A stretch of DNA of 64,000 nt from an uncultured Planctomycetaceae bacterium (GTDB taxonomy: Bacteria; Planctomycetota; Planctomycetia; Planctomycetales; Planctomycetaceae), in assembly GCA_943787265.1 (NCBI GenBank), contig CALSLT010000022.1, positions 62,001 to 126,000 of the forward strand, given 5' to 3'. Each line of letters begins with the position of its first letter. Position 1 is the first letter of the stretch. Both the position numbers and the translations under genes were made by a program. Below, piece after piece: positions 20,663 to 28,535 of this stretch. Below the pieces are notes generated by a model, which worked only from the letters and a program-made list of their open reading frames with translations, was not told the DNA's origin and made no database searches.

Positions 20663-21186
20663 GTCGCCCCCAGTTTTTCTCGAAGCAGTTCTAACCCTTC
20701 GACGTATCGCCGGTGAGCCGTGCTGCTGGATGTTCCAACTAATTCGCCAATTTGTTCGAACGAAAGTTCGCCCCAGATGCGAGCGGTAATGATCTCACGA
20801 AAGTTCGCGTCGAGTTCTTTGAGAGATTCCGCCACTGTCGCTGCGTCGAGCCGGCTATCGATGTTGACCGTTAGCCACTGCTCATCGCCGGCCACTTCAC
20901 GATGCCGATTCTCTCTGCGTTTTGAAGAGCGGACTCGATCAAGAGCCCGATTCCTGACTACCCGAAACAACCACGCCGGAACACTCTCGGGACAGGTTGG
21001 CTGCTCCATGAATTCGAGAAACGCTTCCTGCACAACATCTTCCGGTTCGGTACAGATCTGCCGCGCATAAAGCACCAGCGCCGGTCCATGCCGATCAACA
21101 AGCTCAGCCAGTTGCCGAGCAGAAATCGCCGGCGTTTGGTCGTTTCTTCGATTCACAATTGAATGACGTCCTCGACCAGGTTCCAT
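20644..21186 (-). CDS. ECF-type RNA polymerase sigma factor
   Basis: 180 residues. Region 2 is seen as LVLYARQICTEPEDVVQEAFLEFM and VPAWLFRVVRNRALDRVRSSKRR. Region 4 is seen as LDANFREIITARIWGELSFEQIGELVGTSSSTAHRRYVEGLELLREKL, a helix-turn-helix for -35 binding. Sigma regions 1 and 3 are absent, as in ECF factors. The start may be the ATG at 21186 or the internal GTG at 21156. It is cotranscribed with the overlapping membrane protein at 20141, and the exported protein at 18629 is a candidate target. Confidence 0.92.
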   Translation of the reverse strand: MEPGRGRHSIVNRRNDQTPAISARQLAELVDRHGPALVLYARQICTEPEDVVQEAFLEFMEQPTCPESVPAWLFRVVRNRALDRVRSSKRRENRHREVAGDEQWLTVNIDSRLDAATVAESLKELDANFREIITARIWGELSFEQIGELVGTSSSTAHRRYVEGLELLREKLGATCPKNQ

Positions 21187-21228
21187 CCCAAAATTATTTC
21201 AAATCGTCCGATCGAAGCGACTAGACGG

Positions 21229-21600
21229 TCAGAACTCTTCGTCGCAGTGACTGAGAATCCATTCGGCGTCAGCGGAGAACGGGTTTTCTGTATCCCGAGC
21301 TGTTTGGCGGAGAAGGTTCTCAAGGGGAGGAGCAAACAGCTCAGATCGCGGGTATTCAGCGAAATCGCTGGCAAGGCTTCGGAGGGCGGAGATCAACTCT
21401 CCCAGCCCCTCGCCGGATGTCATCGCACACGTTCCGAACGTGGCGATTGCCCGTTGTCCCGTTCGCACATCGAAGCTCGTGACTATTCCTATCATTGCCC
21501 ACAACTCCCGAGCAATCGCCAGATTACCTGGCTCGTCCTGGAGCCGCTGCCTGCAATTGAGCACTTGGGTGTACCATTCGTGGTGTGAAAGTCTGGTCAT
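21229..21600 (-). CDS. Small hypothetical protein
   Basis: 123 residues starting MTRLSHHEWYTQVL. All helical in outline, with no signal peptide or membrane segment and no motif I recognise. It lies upstream of the ECF sigma gene on the same strand (42-base gap) and diverges from the HEAT-like gene at 21836. Base composition matches its neighbours and the frame is clean, so it is probably a real gene. Confidence 0.55.
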   Translation of the reverse strand: MTRLSHHEWYTQVLNCRQRLQDEPGNLAIARELWAMIGIVTSFDVRTGQRAIATFGTCAMTSGEGLGELISALRSLASDFAEYPRSELFAPPLENLLRQTARDTENPFSADAEWILSHCDEEF

Positions 21601-21835
21601 AAACTGAAATTGATTTGCGGAGCGTTGTTACGAGTGGACTGGACCGTCGAGGACGACGAACTTAAATGTGCGATTTCCAATCGCTCGGCTCTACGTCCGA
21701 AATCTTACGACGTTGCCGTCCCGTCTTGCAGTCGGATGCCCAGTCGTATTATAGCGCCGCTGGAAACTCGGTTCTTCCATCTCTATCACCACGTTGGTTT
21801 TGTGTTTCCCGGTCGTTCGGGTTCTGGAGCTGTTT

Positions 21836-23227
21836 ATGTTTGGATTGTTTTCGCCGAAGTGTCCGCTGGAAATTGGAATTAAAGCGTGGATTGAGCGGCG
21901 GTTTCGTGATTTGGCGGCGGGGATCGGTGGGGAGCGAATTCGGCAGGCAAAGATTCTGACGCCGGGCGATTCGGACGTTCCTCAGATCGGTTCGGGGAGC
22001 GAGCACGAACTGGCAGCATTTTTTGCCCAGGTCTGCTACCTGATGGACGTGTCGCACGAGGACTTTGTTCTGCAAACGACCGAGGATGCAAATCTCGGCG
22101 GAGCTTCTGGCGTTTACATCGGTCCCAAGAGTCCGGAAGAGCAACCGAGAATCGTCATCGCACAGTCGTTGCCGCAGGACCATGATCGATTGCTGGCGAC
22201 GTCGGCTTATCTGGTTGGTCATGAGGTCATTCGACAGAAGTTTCCCGAGATCGCGCGTTCCCAGGATGTTTCATGGACTATCGATCTGGTGGCCGCTTGT
22301 TACGGGCTGGGAGTCTTTGCGGCGAATTCTCTTCGCCGGAGCGGAGTGCCGGGTTGCGGCACAGGTGGTTGCAGCAGTTGTGGACCGGATGAAACGTCGA
22401 CGAAGGGGGTGCTTACTCCGACGAATTATGGGCACGTTCTCGCGCTGCTTGCCTGGGTTCGTGATGAAGAAACTCCCGGTTGGGCGGAAGTGGTCGATCG
22501 CGAAGTCACACACACGATGGCTCCCAGCCTGAAGTATCTGACGAAAACGGGTGACTGTGCTTTTAACAAAGATGATTTCGGGCTGATCCTTGAAAACCGA
22601 TCTGTCAGTGATTTTAGAGCGATCCTGAATTCATCATTGAAGACTCAGCACTTCGAGACATTGCGCGAGCTCGTTCGGAACTCAGAAGCGGCCGAAGAAC
22701 TGGCGACTGATATCGAACCGTTTCTTCGGCACCGTGAGACCAGTGTTCGCCGACAGGCGGCCGCCGCGTTGAGTTCCGTGCCAACGCTGACGTCCGACAC
22801 ATTCCTCGAAATGCTTCGCCTGATGGATGATTCGGAAGGCCCGGTTCGTGGTGCCTTGACCTACGCTCTGCGTCCCGGGTGTGGAGAGGAGCAGTTGGCT
22901 CTGGAAGCGCTCATGAAGTTGATCAAAGATCCGCATCTGTCGACAGCAGGACAGGCCGCGGTTGCTCTGTCGCAGTTCGATGATCTTCCTAACGGTTCGT
23001 TGGATGCCGCCCTGAAGCTCCTTCGTCGAGGTGTCGCCAAGTTAAACGACGACGTCGTTAGCGTGGCTTTGGACCTGCTGAAGCTTCTGACGGACGATGT
23101 TGAGTCACTCGTCGCCGCCAGATTCAACGACGACGGCGATGTGCTGCACATGGTCAACGGCCATCTGCATCCGGAATTGGAAGAAGAATCTCTCAGCCTG
23201 CCGATGGCTGTTCCGCCTTCTGTTTGA
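21836..23227 (+). CDS. HEAT-like repeat protein with a Cys-cluster insertion
   Basis: 463 residues from the ATG at 21836, chosen because GGAG sits 8 bases before it; an upstream start at 21794 lacks this. Residues 1-160 form an uncharacterised domain that may descend from a basic zinc-peptidase-like fold (HEVIRQKF near 129). A Gly-rich segment holds Cys174, Cys179 and Cys182 (C-x4-C-x2-C). From about 270 the chain is a run of HEAT/armadillo-like helical repeats (RRQAAAALSSVPTLTSDTFLEML, GPVRGALTYAL, AGQAAVALSQFDDL). A scaffold role is likely; partners are unknown. Soluble, without signal peptide. Confidence 0.7.
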   Translation: MFGLFSPKCPLEIGIKAWIERRFRDLAAGIGGERIRQAKILTPGDSDVPQIGSGSEHELAAFFAQVCYLMDVSHEDFVLQTTEDANLGGASGVYIGPKSPEEQPRIVIAQSLPQDHDRLLATSAYLVGHEVIRQKFPEIARSQDVSWTIDLVAACYGLGVFAANSLRRSGVPGCGTGGCSSCGPDETSTKGVLTPTNYGHVLALLAWVRDEETPGWAEVVDREVTHTMAPSLKYLTKTGDCAFNKDDFGLILENRSVSDFRAILNSSLKTQHFETLRELVRNSEAAEELATDIEPFLRHRETSVRRQAAAALSSVPTLTSDTFLEMLRLMDDSEGPVRGALTYALRPGCGEEQLALEALMKLIKDPHLSTAGQAAVALSQFDDLPNGSLDAALKLLRRGVAKLNDDVVSVALDLLKLLTDDVESLVAARFNDDGDVLHMVNGHLHPELEEESLSLPMAVPPSV

Positions 23228-23267
23228 GGCTGTCGTCTGAAATGTGCCTTGCAGGCCGAGGCGGACT

Positions 23268-23358
23268 GAATATCCAATATCGAACAAGGAATGTCCAAGG
23301 CCGAACGAGGAGAGTGACACTTCGGCTTTGGACATTCCTTGTTCGATGTTGGATATTC
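23268..23358. repeat. Long imperfect palindrome between convergent genes
   Basis: Left arm 23268-23305 begins GAATATCCAATATCGAACAA. Right arm 23321-23358 ends TTGTTCGATGTTGGATATTC. The arms are about 38 bases with two or three mismatches around a 15-base loop. Translated by chance it gives the IPCSILDIQ-like string that recurs in genomes of this superphylum, which marks it as a member of a dispersed family rather than a local terminator. It sits between the stops of the HEAT-like gene (23227) and the flippase (23392). Confidence 0.85.
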
Positions 23359-23391
23359 AAGCGACGGAGCTCGGTTCACCACTGCGGCTTG

Positions 23392-24741
23392 TTACGCCGC
23401 CTTTTGGCCAAGTGCCAGTGCTGAATTGTCGGCAGCTTTTGCGCCCGCTGAAGTCTTCGGCTCAGTGTTGAGAGCAAAGTTCAACGCGATCATCCGCATA
23501 ATTCGCCCGGCAATCATGGCCATCGCTGCTCCAGACAAGCCGAACGTGGGGATCAGGAACCAGCAACAGATTGCCGAGGTTGTGACGGAAAGTCCGCAGG
23601 CAGGAGCCAAAGGAGAGATTCGTCGGGCCGCGACAAGCGACATGTCGACGATGCCGTTCTGAAGGTCCAGGGCGACCGATACGGCGACCAGTGTCAGCAC
23701 CACTTGATACGCAAGCAGATCTGGGCGGATCAATGCGAGCAGTGGTCCACCGACCAGAATCGTAAGCCCAACTCCGATGATACCTAGAGCCAGGTAAAAC
23801 AGTTGCAGCTTTCGAACGAAGCTTTGGAACGGTTGGTTTTCTTTCGCGGAAGCAAGGCGCCCGAGCTTCGCGGAGACCGACTGGTTCAACGCCTTTCCGA
23901 CCATCGATCCAGCAGCGGCTCCGGATGCGATTGGCCCAAACACTCCGACTGCGCTCAAGCTTGCCAAACCCGAAACGAAGTACCGAGTGACGTGAGTGTC
24001 CAGTGAAACGAGCATTACTTTGAAGGCAAGTGGCAGGCTGCGGAATGTCAGCTTTGTAAGGCGGGCGGCTTCGACCGTACGAAGACTTGTCAGCGTTAAT
24101 TCGTCGGAACCGTGTTGAGCAGCGAGTCGCCGGCCAAGTGGCCAATCATAGAATGCCAGCACGAGGAATCTTGTCGCCGCTTCGGCAATGACCGCGGTCA
24201 CCAGATTGCCGGTTGCCAGGAACGTGGCTCCAAGCACGACGGACGAAAGAATTCCTTTGAGCACGATCGAATGAGCGACTCGGTCCATCCGCTCGGACTG
24301 CTGCATCAGCCCGTTGAACGTGTCTCCGATCAGGAGAAAAAATCGTCCCAGCCCAACTCCGGCGATCACGGCCAGTGTGTCGGTCCGGTAGCCCCAGGCC
24401 AGAGCAATCGTCGGGACAAATGCCAGGGCGATTACCCCGCAAATCAGACGCAGGCTCAGGTACTCGATGAATCGAACTTCGCCGTTGCTGTCGGTTGCCT
24501 GGAGTGTTCGCAGATCAAGCCCGGCGAACATGAAGATCGGTGCAGAGATTGACAGAGCGAGGATGTACTGCCCGGTCGTTGCATCGCCCGCCTTATTCAG
24601 CAAAAGGGCCATCAGTCCAAGCTGGCAGACTGCAACGAGAGCGTTACTGAGGAACGTCCACGCAAAATTCACTTTCAGCGAAAGCGGCGACAGTCGTTTT
24701 TTCGACGGTCCGGAAGACATTGGCGTGTTCGACTCGTGCAT
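23392..24741 (-). CDS. Polysaccharide/lipid-linked oligosaccharide flippase (Wzx/MATE-like)
   Basis: 449 residues with about twelve hydrophobic segments spread over the whole chain (FAWTFLSNALVAVCQLGLMALLL, YLSLRLICGVIALAFVPTIALAW, LQLFYLALGIIGVGLTILVGG). The layout and the early polar segment match the polysaccharide-biosynthesis (Wzx) branch of the MOP superfamily, which moves undecaprenyl-linked repeat units across the inner membrane. No glycosyltransferases are adjacent. The start may be 24741 or the next methionine at 24720. The substrate is unknown. Confidence 0.8.
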   Translation of the reverse strand: MHESNTPMSSGPSKKRLSPLSLKVNFAWTFLSNALVAVCQLGLMALLLNKAGDATTGQYILALSISAPIFMFAGLDLRTLQATDSNGEVRFIEYLSLRLICGVIALAFVPTIALAWGYRTDTLAVIAGVGLGRFFLLIGDTFNGLMQQSERMDRVAHSIVLKGILSSVVLGATFLATGNLVTAVIAEAATRFLVLAFYDWPLGRRLAAQHGSDELTLTSLRTVEAARLTKLTFRSLPLAFKVMLVSLDTHVTRYFVSGLASLSAVGVFGPIASGAAAGSMVGKALNQSVSAKLGRLASAKENQPFQSFVRKLQLFYLALGIIGVGLTILVGGPLLALIRPDLLAYQVVLTLVAVSVALDLQNGIVDMSLVAARRISPLAPACGLSVTTSAICCWFLIPTFGLSGAAMAMIAGRIMRMIALNFALNTEPKTSAGAKAADNSALALGQKAA

Positions 24742-24784
24742 GTGCAGATCGCGAGGGTTTCGTCGTTGGGTTTAAGAAGTCTGA

Positions 24785-24876
24785 AATCGCAGAGGACGGA
24801 GAGGTGAAAGACGCGGAGTTCGTGGAGAGGCTCCTCTGTTGCCTCTGCGTTTTTCACCTCTCCGTCCTCTGCGATT
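24785..24876. repeat. Perfect 25-bp inverted repeat
   Basis: Arms AATCGCAGAGGACGGAGAGG(TGAAA) at 24785-24809 and the exact complement at 24852-24876, with a partly paired 42-base centre. It shares the CGCAGAG core with 5361-5443. It lies between the start of the minus-strand flippase and the start of the plus-strand sulfatase, so promoters for both must work around it. Confidence 0.85.
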
Positions 24877-25001
24877 AAAAACGTCATACCACACCTGCTT
24901 CCTGGCAGGGCAGGGCGGAAGCGTTATAGTGCTGGCTCGATTTTTGTCACAAGATCAGATGTGGCCACACTTTGCCGTCGATTGAACTCAGGAGTTGCAA
25001 C

Positions 25002-26567
25002 GTGATCCGAATTCGACCTGCCTTGATGCTTCTACTGGCGATTGTTGCTTTCGCCGTTTGCCTGCGACCTTCGTTCGCTGCCGACGATCGTCCCAATATT
25101 CTGGTGATTTACACCGACGATCATTCGCACCGCTCGGTGAGTTGCTATCCCGAAGCCTGGAAGTGGGTCAATACTCCGAATATCGATCGACTGGCCGCTC
25201 GTGGCGTTCGTTTTGCCCACGCATTCGTCGGAACGTGGTGCATGCCGAGTCGCGCGACGCTGCTGACGGGGCATCATCAGTTCGGTGTCGAGTCGATGCG
25301 GATGGAAGGCCAGTATCCTGGCAGCACGTACGATCCGGAGAAGGCTCGCTTCTGGCCGAAGACGTTCCGAGAGAACGGCTACACAACCTGCCAGCTCGGG
25401 AAATGGCACACCGGAACGGACACGGGAGCCAATCGTGACTGGGATTTTCAGAAGGTCTGGAATCGTCCGAAGTATCCCGAAAATTCAGGACACTACTTCT
25501 ATGACCAACTGATTGAGACCAACGGCGGCGAACCGGAGCTTGTCAAAGGTTACTCGACGGACAACTACACGAACTGGGCGGAAGACTTTATTCGCGGCGA
25601 GAATCGTGATCCGGACAAACCGTGGTACCTGTGGGTCTGCTACGGAGCGGTCCACGGACCGTTCACTCCGCCACATCGTTACCGCGACGCGTACCCGGAT
25701 GCGAAGGTGCCAACTCCGAAGGACATCTTCCCGCCTCGCCCCGGCAAACCGGCTTACATGCAGAAGATCAACTTCTGGGAGCTGGGCTCGGATGGGCAGC
25801 CCCAGATGAAGGGCGGCAAATTTGGTGGCCGAACCGTCGCCAACGCCACCAGTATTCACGGGAATTCGCTGAATGGTTGGGTGAGACAGTATCACCAGGG
25901 AGTGCTCGCGCTGGACGATTCTGTTGGTCGGCTGGTGTCGGTTCTCGAAGAAACCGGCGAGTACGACAACACGCTGATCGTCTTCACGTCGGATCAGGGA
26001 TTTGCCTGGGGGCAACACGGCTTCAAGACAAAGCTCGCTCCGTACGACGCGAATATCCGCTCACCAATGATCGTGTCGATGCCGAGCAAGCTGCCTGAGG
26101 GCAAAGTTTGCGAGCATCCGGTTTCGGGTGTTGACCTGATCCCGACATTCTTCTCGTTCGCCGATATGGAAATGCCGTGGAAGATGCACGGCCACGACCT
26201 CACACCGTTGCTGAAGGATCCGAAAAGCGACTGGGATCACCCGTCGATGACAACTTTCACCGGTCGAGCGTACGGTTCCGACACGCACACGATTCCGACG
26301 GACAAAGAAATCTCTGAGCTGAACGGCATCCCCTGGTACGTGATGATCCGCAGTGGCCAGTACAAGTACATCAGAACGCTCGTCGAAAATGAAATCGAAG
26401 AGTTGTACGACATCTCAGCCGATCCGGACGAGCTGACGAACCTTGCGCTCACTGCGGCATATCAGAAAACTTTGAAGAAGTTACGAGCCGAAGCCGTCGC
26501 CGAAATGACTCGCACCGGCTGGAAGCTTGTGGACAATCTGCCGAGTGTCAGGAAGCTGGAATTCTAA
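25002..26567 (+). CDS. Secreted sulfatase (CMPSR active site)
   Basis: The GTG at 25002 was chosen because AGGAG lies 7 bases upstream and it opens straight on a signal peptide (ALMLLLAIVAFAVCLRPSFAA). About 521 residues. Sulfatase features: YTDDHSHRS metal-binding aspartates near 38, formylglycine cysteine C80 in CMPSRATLLTG, GKWHTGTD, TSDQGFAWGQHG. Tail ends ELYDISADPDELTNLA, typical of the family. Likely substrate is a sulfated polysaccharide such as those of marine algae, by analogy with the phylum. Activation needs formylglycine conversion by an enzyme not in the window. First of a run of plus-strand secreted hydrolases. Confidence 0.94.
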   Translation: MIRIRPALMLLLAIVAFAVCLRPSFAADDRPNILVIYTDDHSHRSVSCYPEAWKWVNTPNIDRLAARGVRFAHAFVGTWCMPSRATLLTGHHQFGVESMRMEGQYPGSTYDPEKARFWPKTFRENGYTTCQLGKWHTGTDTGANRDWDFQKVWNRPKYPENSGHYFYDQLIETNGGEPELVKGYSTDNYTNWAEDFIRGENRDPDKPWYLWVCYGAVHGPFTPPHRYRDAYPDAKVPTPKDIFPPRPGKPAYMQKINFWELGSDGQPQMKGGKFGGRTVANATSIHGNSLNGWVRQYHQGVLALDDSVGRLVSVLEETGEYDNTLIVFTSDQGFAWGQHGFKTKLAPYDANIRSPMIVSMPSKLPEGKVCEHPVSGVDLIPTFFSFADMEMPWKMHGHDLTPLLKDPKSDWDHPSMTTFTGRAYGSDTHTIPTDKEISELNGIPWYVMIRSGQYKYIRTLVENEIEELYDISADPDELTNLALTAAYQKTLKKLRAEAVAEMTRTGWKLVDNLPSVRKLEF

Positions 26568-26635
26568 CAGCGGGGACTCAAGCGGTTTCCTACGCAAAAC
26601 TTTCCCGAATGGACCGTGCCACTTTCTGAAAAATG

Positions 26636-26785
26636 TCACCTCTCCCGCTTGCGGGAGAGGTCGGCCTCTCAGGGCCGGGTGAGGGTTTTCAGTTCACAAG
26701 ATTGCTGCGATTTGAAATAGCATGGGACACAGCGGCCCCTCACCCGCGGCTGAGACCGCGACCTCTCCGCCAAGCGGGAGAGGTT
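26636..26785. repeat. Composite inverted repeat with internal hairpins
   Basis: The left part (26638-26661) is a hairpin ACCTCTCCCGCTTGCGGGAG(AGGT). Further in, GGCCGGGTGAGGG pairs with CCCCTCACCCGCGGC in the right part, which ends with AGCGGGAGAGGT at 26784. The right half recurs almost unchanged at 44826-44880. The gap between two sulfatase genes (26568-26848) holds nothing else that I can see. Confidence 0.85.
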
Positions 26786-26848
26786 GCATGTAATGCCCGA
26801 AGCTGCGTTGTTCTGTGTGGATAATCAACTGACAGAATTGGATATAGA

Positions 26849-28387
26849 ATGATTCTTCGCCACCTTTGTTTTCTGCTGCTTGCTGGTTTGCTGCCTTCGC
26901 ATATTTTGTCCGCCGCGGAGAAGCCGAACATCATCGTCATCATGGCTGACGATATGGGCTACGGAGATCTGTCGTGCTACGGCGCGACTCGCGTGAAGAC
27001 TCCCAATATCGATCGGCTTGCGGCGGAAGGGCAGCGGTTTACGAGTGGCTATTGTTCTGCTTCGACCTGCACACCGACTCGCTATTCGTTTCTTACCGGC
27101 AACTACGCTTTTCGTCGGAAAGGAACCGGAATTGCTCCGCCAAACAGCCCGGCGATCATTCAGCCAGGCACGGAGACGATTGCTTCGCTGCTCAAGAATG
27201 TTGGTTATTCGACGGCCGTCATTGGGAAGTGGCACCTTGGACTTGGTGGTCCAGAAGGTCCGAATTGGAATGGCGACCTGAAACCGGGACCACTGGATAT
27301 TGGGTTCGGATTCAATTTCCTGTTGCCGACGACCAACGACCGCGTTCCTCAGGTCTATGTTCAGAATCATCGCGTGTTGAATCTCGATCCGAAGGACCCA
27401 CTCTGGGTCGGCAATAAGAAGCCGAGCGCTGATCATCCCACGGGGATCACTCATCGCGACACTCTGAAAATGGATTGGACTCACGGGCACAATTCGACGA
27501 TCCACAACGGCATCAGCCGAATCGGATTCTACACGGGCGGTCACGCGGCTAGGTTTCGTGACGAAGACCTGGCCGACGAATGGGTCAATCAGTCGAACAA
27601 GTGGATCGAAGGCAACAAAGACAATCCGTTCTTCCTGTTCTTCTCTTCGCACGATTTGCACGTTCCGCGAATTCCGCACGAACGTTTTCAGGGCAAGTCA
27701 CCACTCGGATATCGAGGCGATTCGATCGTGCAACTCGACTGGTGCGTGGGCGAGTTGATGAGAACTCTCGACCGACTGAAATTGGCCGAGAAAACGCTGA
27801 TCGTCTTCTGCTCGGACAATGGCCCGGTAATGGACGACGGGTACAAAGACGGAGCACTTGAAAACAACGGCAACCATCGGGCGGCCGGACCGTACAGCGG
27901 CGGCAAGTACAGCGTGCTTGAAGGCGGAACGCGAACTCCATTTATTACTCGCTGGAAAGGCCGTGTGCCGGCTGGCGAATCGGACGAACTCGTTTGCACA
28001 ATCGACATGGCAGCAAGCTTCGCAACATTGGCGGGCGCCGAACTGAAGAAAGGCGCCTGCATCGACAGCTTCAACGTCCTGGGAGCGATGCTCGGAGAAA
28101 GGGGAGCCAAAGGCCGCGACTATCTCGTTCAGCAGGACAACGGTCGAGGTAACAACTACGGGCTGCGAGTTGGCAACTGGAAACTTCAGCGGCACGATTC
28201 GAAGAAGGCCCGGAACGTGAAGGTCGAAGTTCATTTGGTAAATACGAACGTTGCACGGTATCGCCTGTTCGATCTGAGCAACGACCCCGGTGAAAAAAAG
28301 AACGTCATCGACGCTCACCCGGAAGTTGCAAAACGATTGATCGCTCAGCTTGAAAAAGTGATATCTGACGGTCGAAGCCGGCCATAG
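26849..28387 (+). CDS. Secreted sulfatase (CTPTR active site)
   Basis: 512 residues with signal peptide (LCFLLLAGLLPSHILSAA). Metal-binding IMADDMGYGDLSCYGA near 32, formylglycine cysteine C74 in STCTPTRYSFLTG, GKWHLGLGG, CSDNGPVMDDG, and terminal LFDLSNDPGEKKNV. The CTPTR form and long insert after GKWHLG resemble arylsulfatase A-type enzymes. Located in the same plus-strand block as the sulfatases at 25002 and 30193, so it probably takes part in removing sulfate from the same class of polysaccharides. Confidence 0.94.
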   Translation: MILRHLCFLLLAGLLPSHILSAAEKPNIIVIMADDMGYGDLSCYGATRVKTPNIDRLAAEGQRFTSGYCSASTCTPTRYSFLTGNYAFRRKGTGIAPPNSPAIIQPGTETIASLLKNVGYSTAVIGKWHLGLGGPEGPNWNGDLKPGPLDIGFGFNFLLPTTNDRVPQVYVQNHRVLNLDPKDPLWVGNKKPSADHPTGITHRDTLKMDWTHGHNSTIHNGISRIGFYTGGHAARFRDEDLADEWVNQSNKWIEGNKDNPFFLFFSSHDLHVPRIPHERFQGKSPLGYRGDSIVQLDWCVGELMRTLDRLKLAEKTLIVFCSDNGPVMDDGYKDGALENNGNHRAAGPYSGGKYSVLEGGTRTPFITRWKGRVPAGESDELVCTIDMAASFATLAGAELKKGACIDSFNVLGAMLGERGAKGRDYLVQQDNGRGNNYGLRVGNWKLQRHDSKKARNVKVEVHLVNTNVARYRLFDLSNDPGEKKNVIDAHPEVAKRLIAQLEKVISDGRSRP

Positions 28388-28407
28388 CGAAGTCCACCAG
28401 TTGCGGT

Positions 28408-28472
28408 GTAGCCGGATTCGCAAGAATTCCGGGGCTAATCTCCGTAAATCGAACTCTTGCGAGTCCGGCTAC
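28408..28472. repeat. Inverted repeat between hydrolase genes
   Basis: Arms GTAGCCGGATTCGCAAGA (28408-28425) and TCTTGCGAGTCCGGCTAC (28455-28472), one mismatch, loop 29 bases. It starts 21 bases after a sulfatase stop, so it could terminate that transcript; no T-run follows the stem directly apart from a short TTTT. The TAGCCGGACTCGCAAGA type of arm suggests a dispersed family. Confidence 0.75.
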
Positions 28473-28535
28473 TTTTGATACGCAACGCTGAATGGTTCCT
28501 GCCAGGTTGGTCCCACGTTTGATTGGTGAGTTGCC

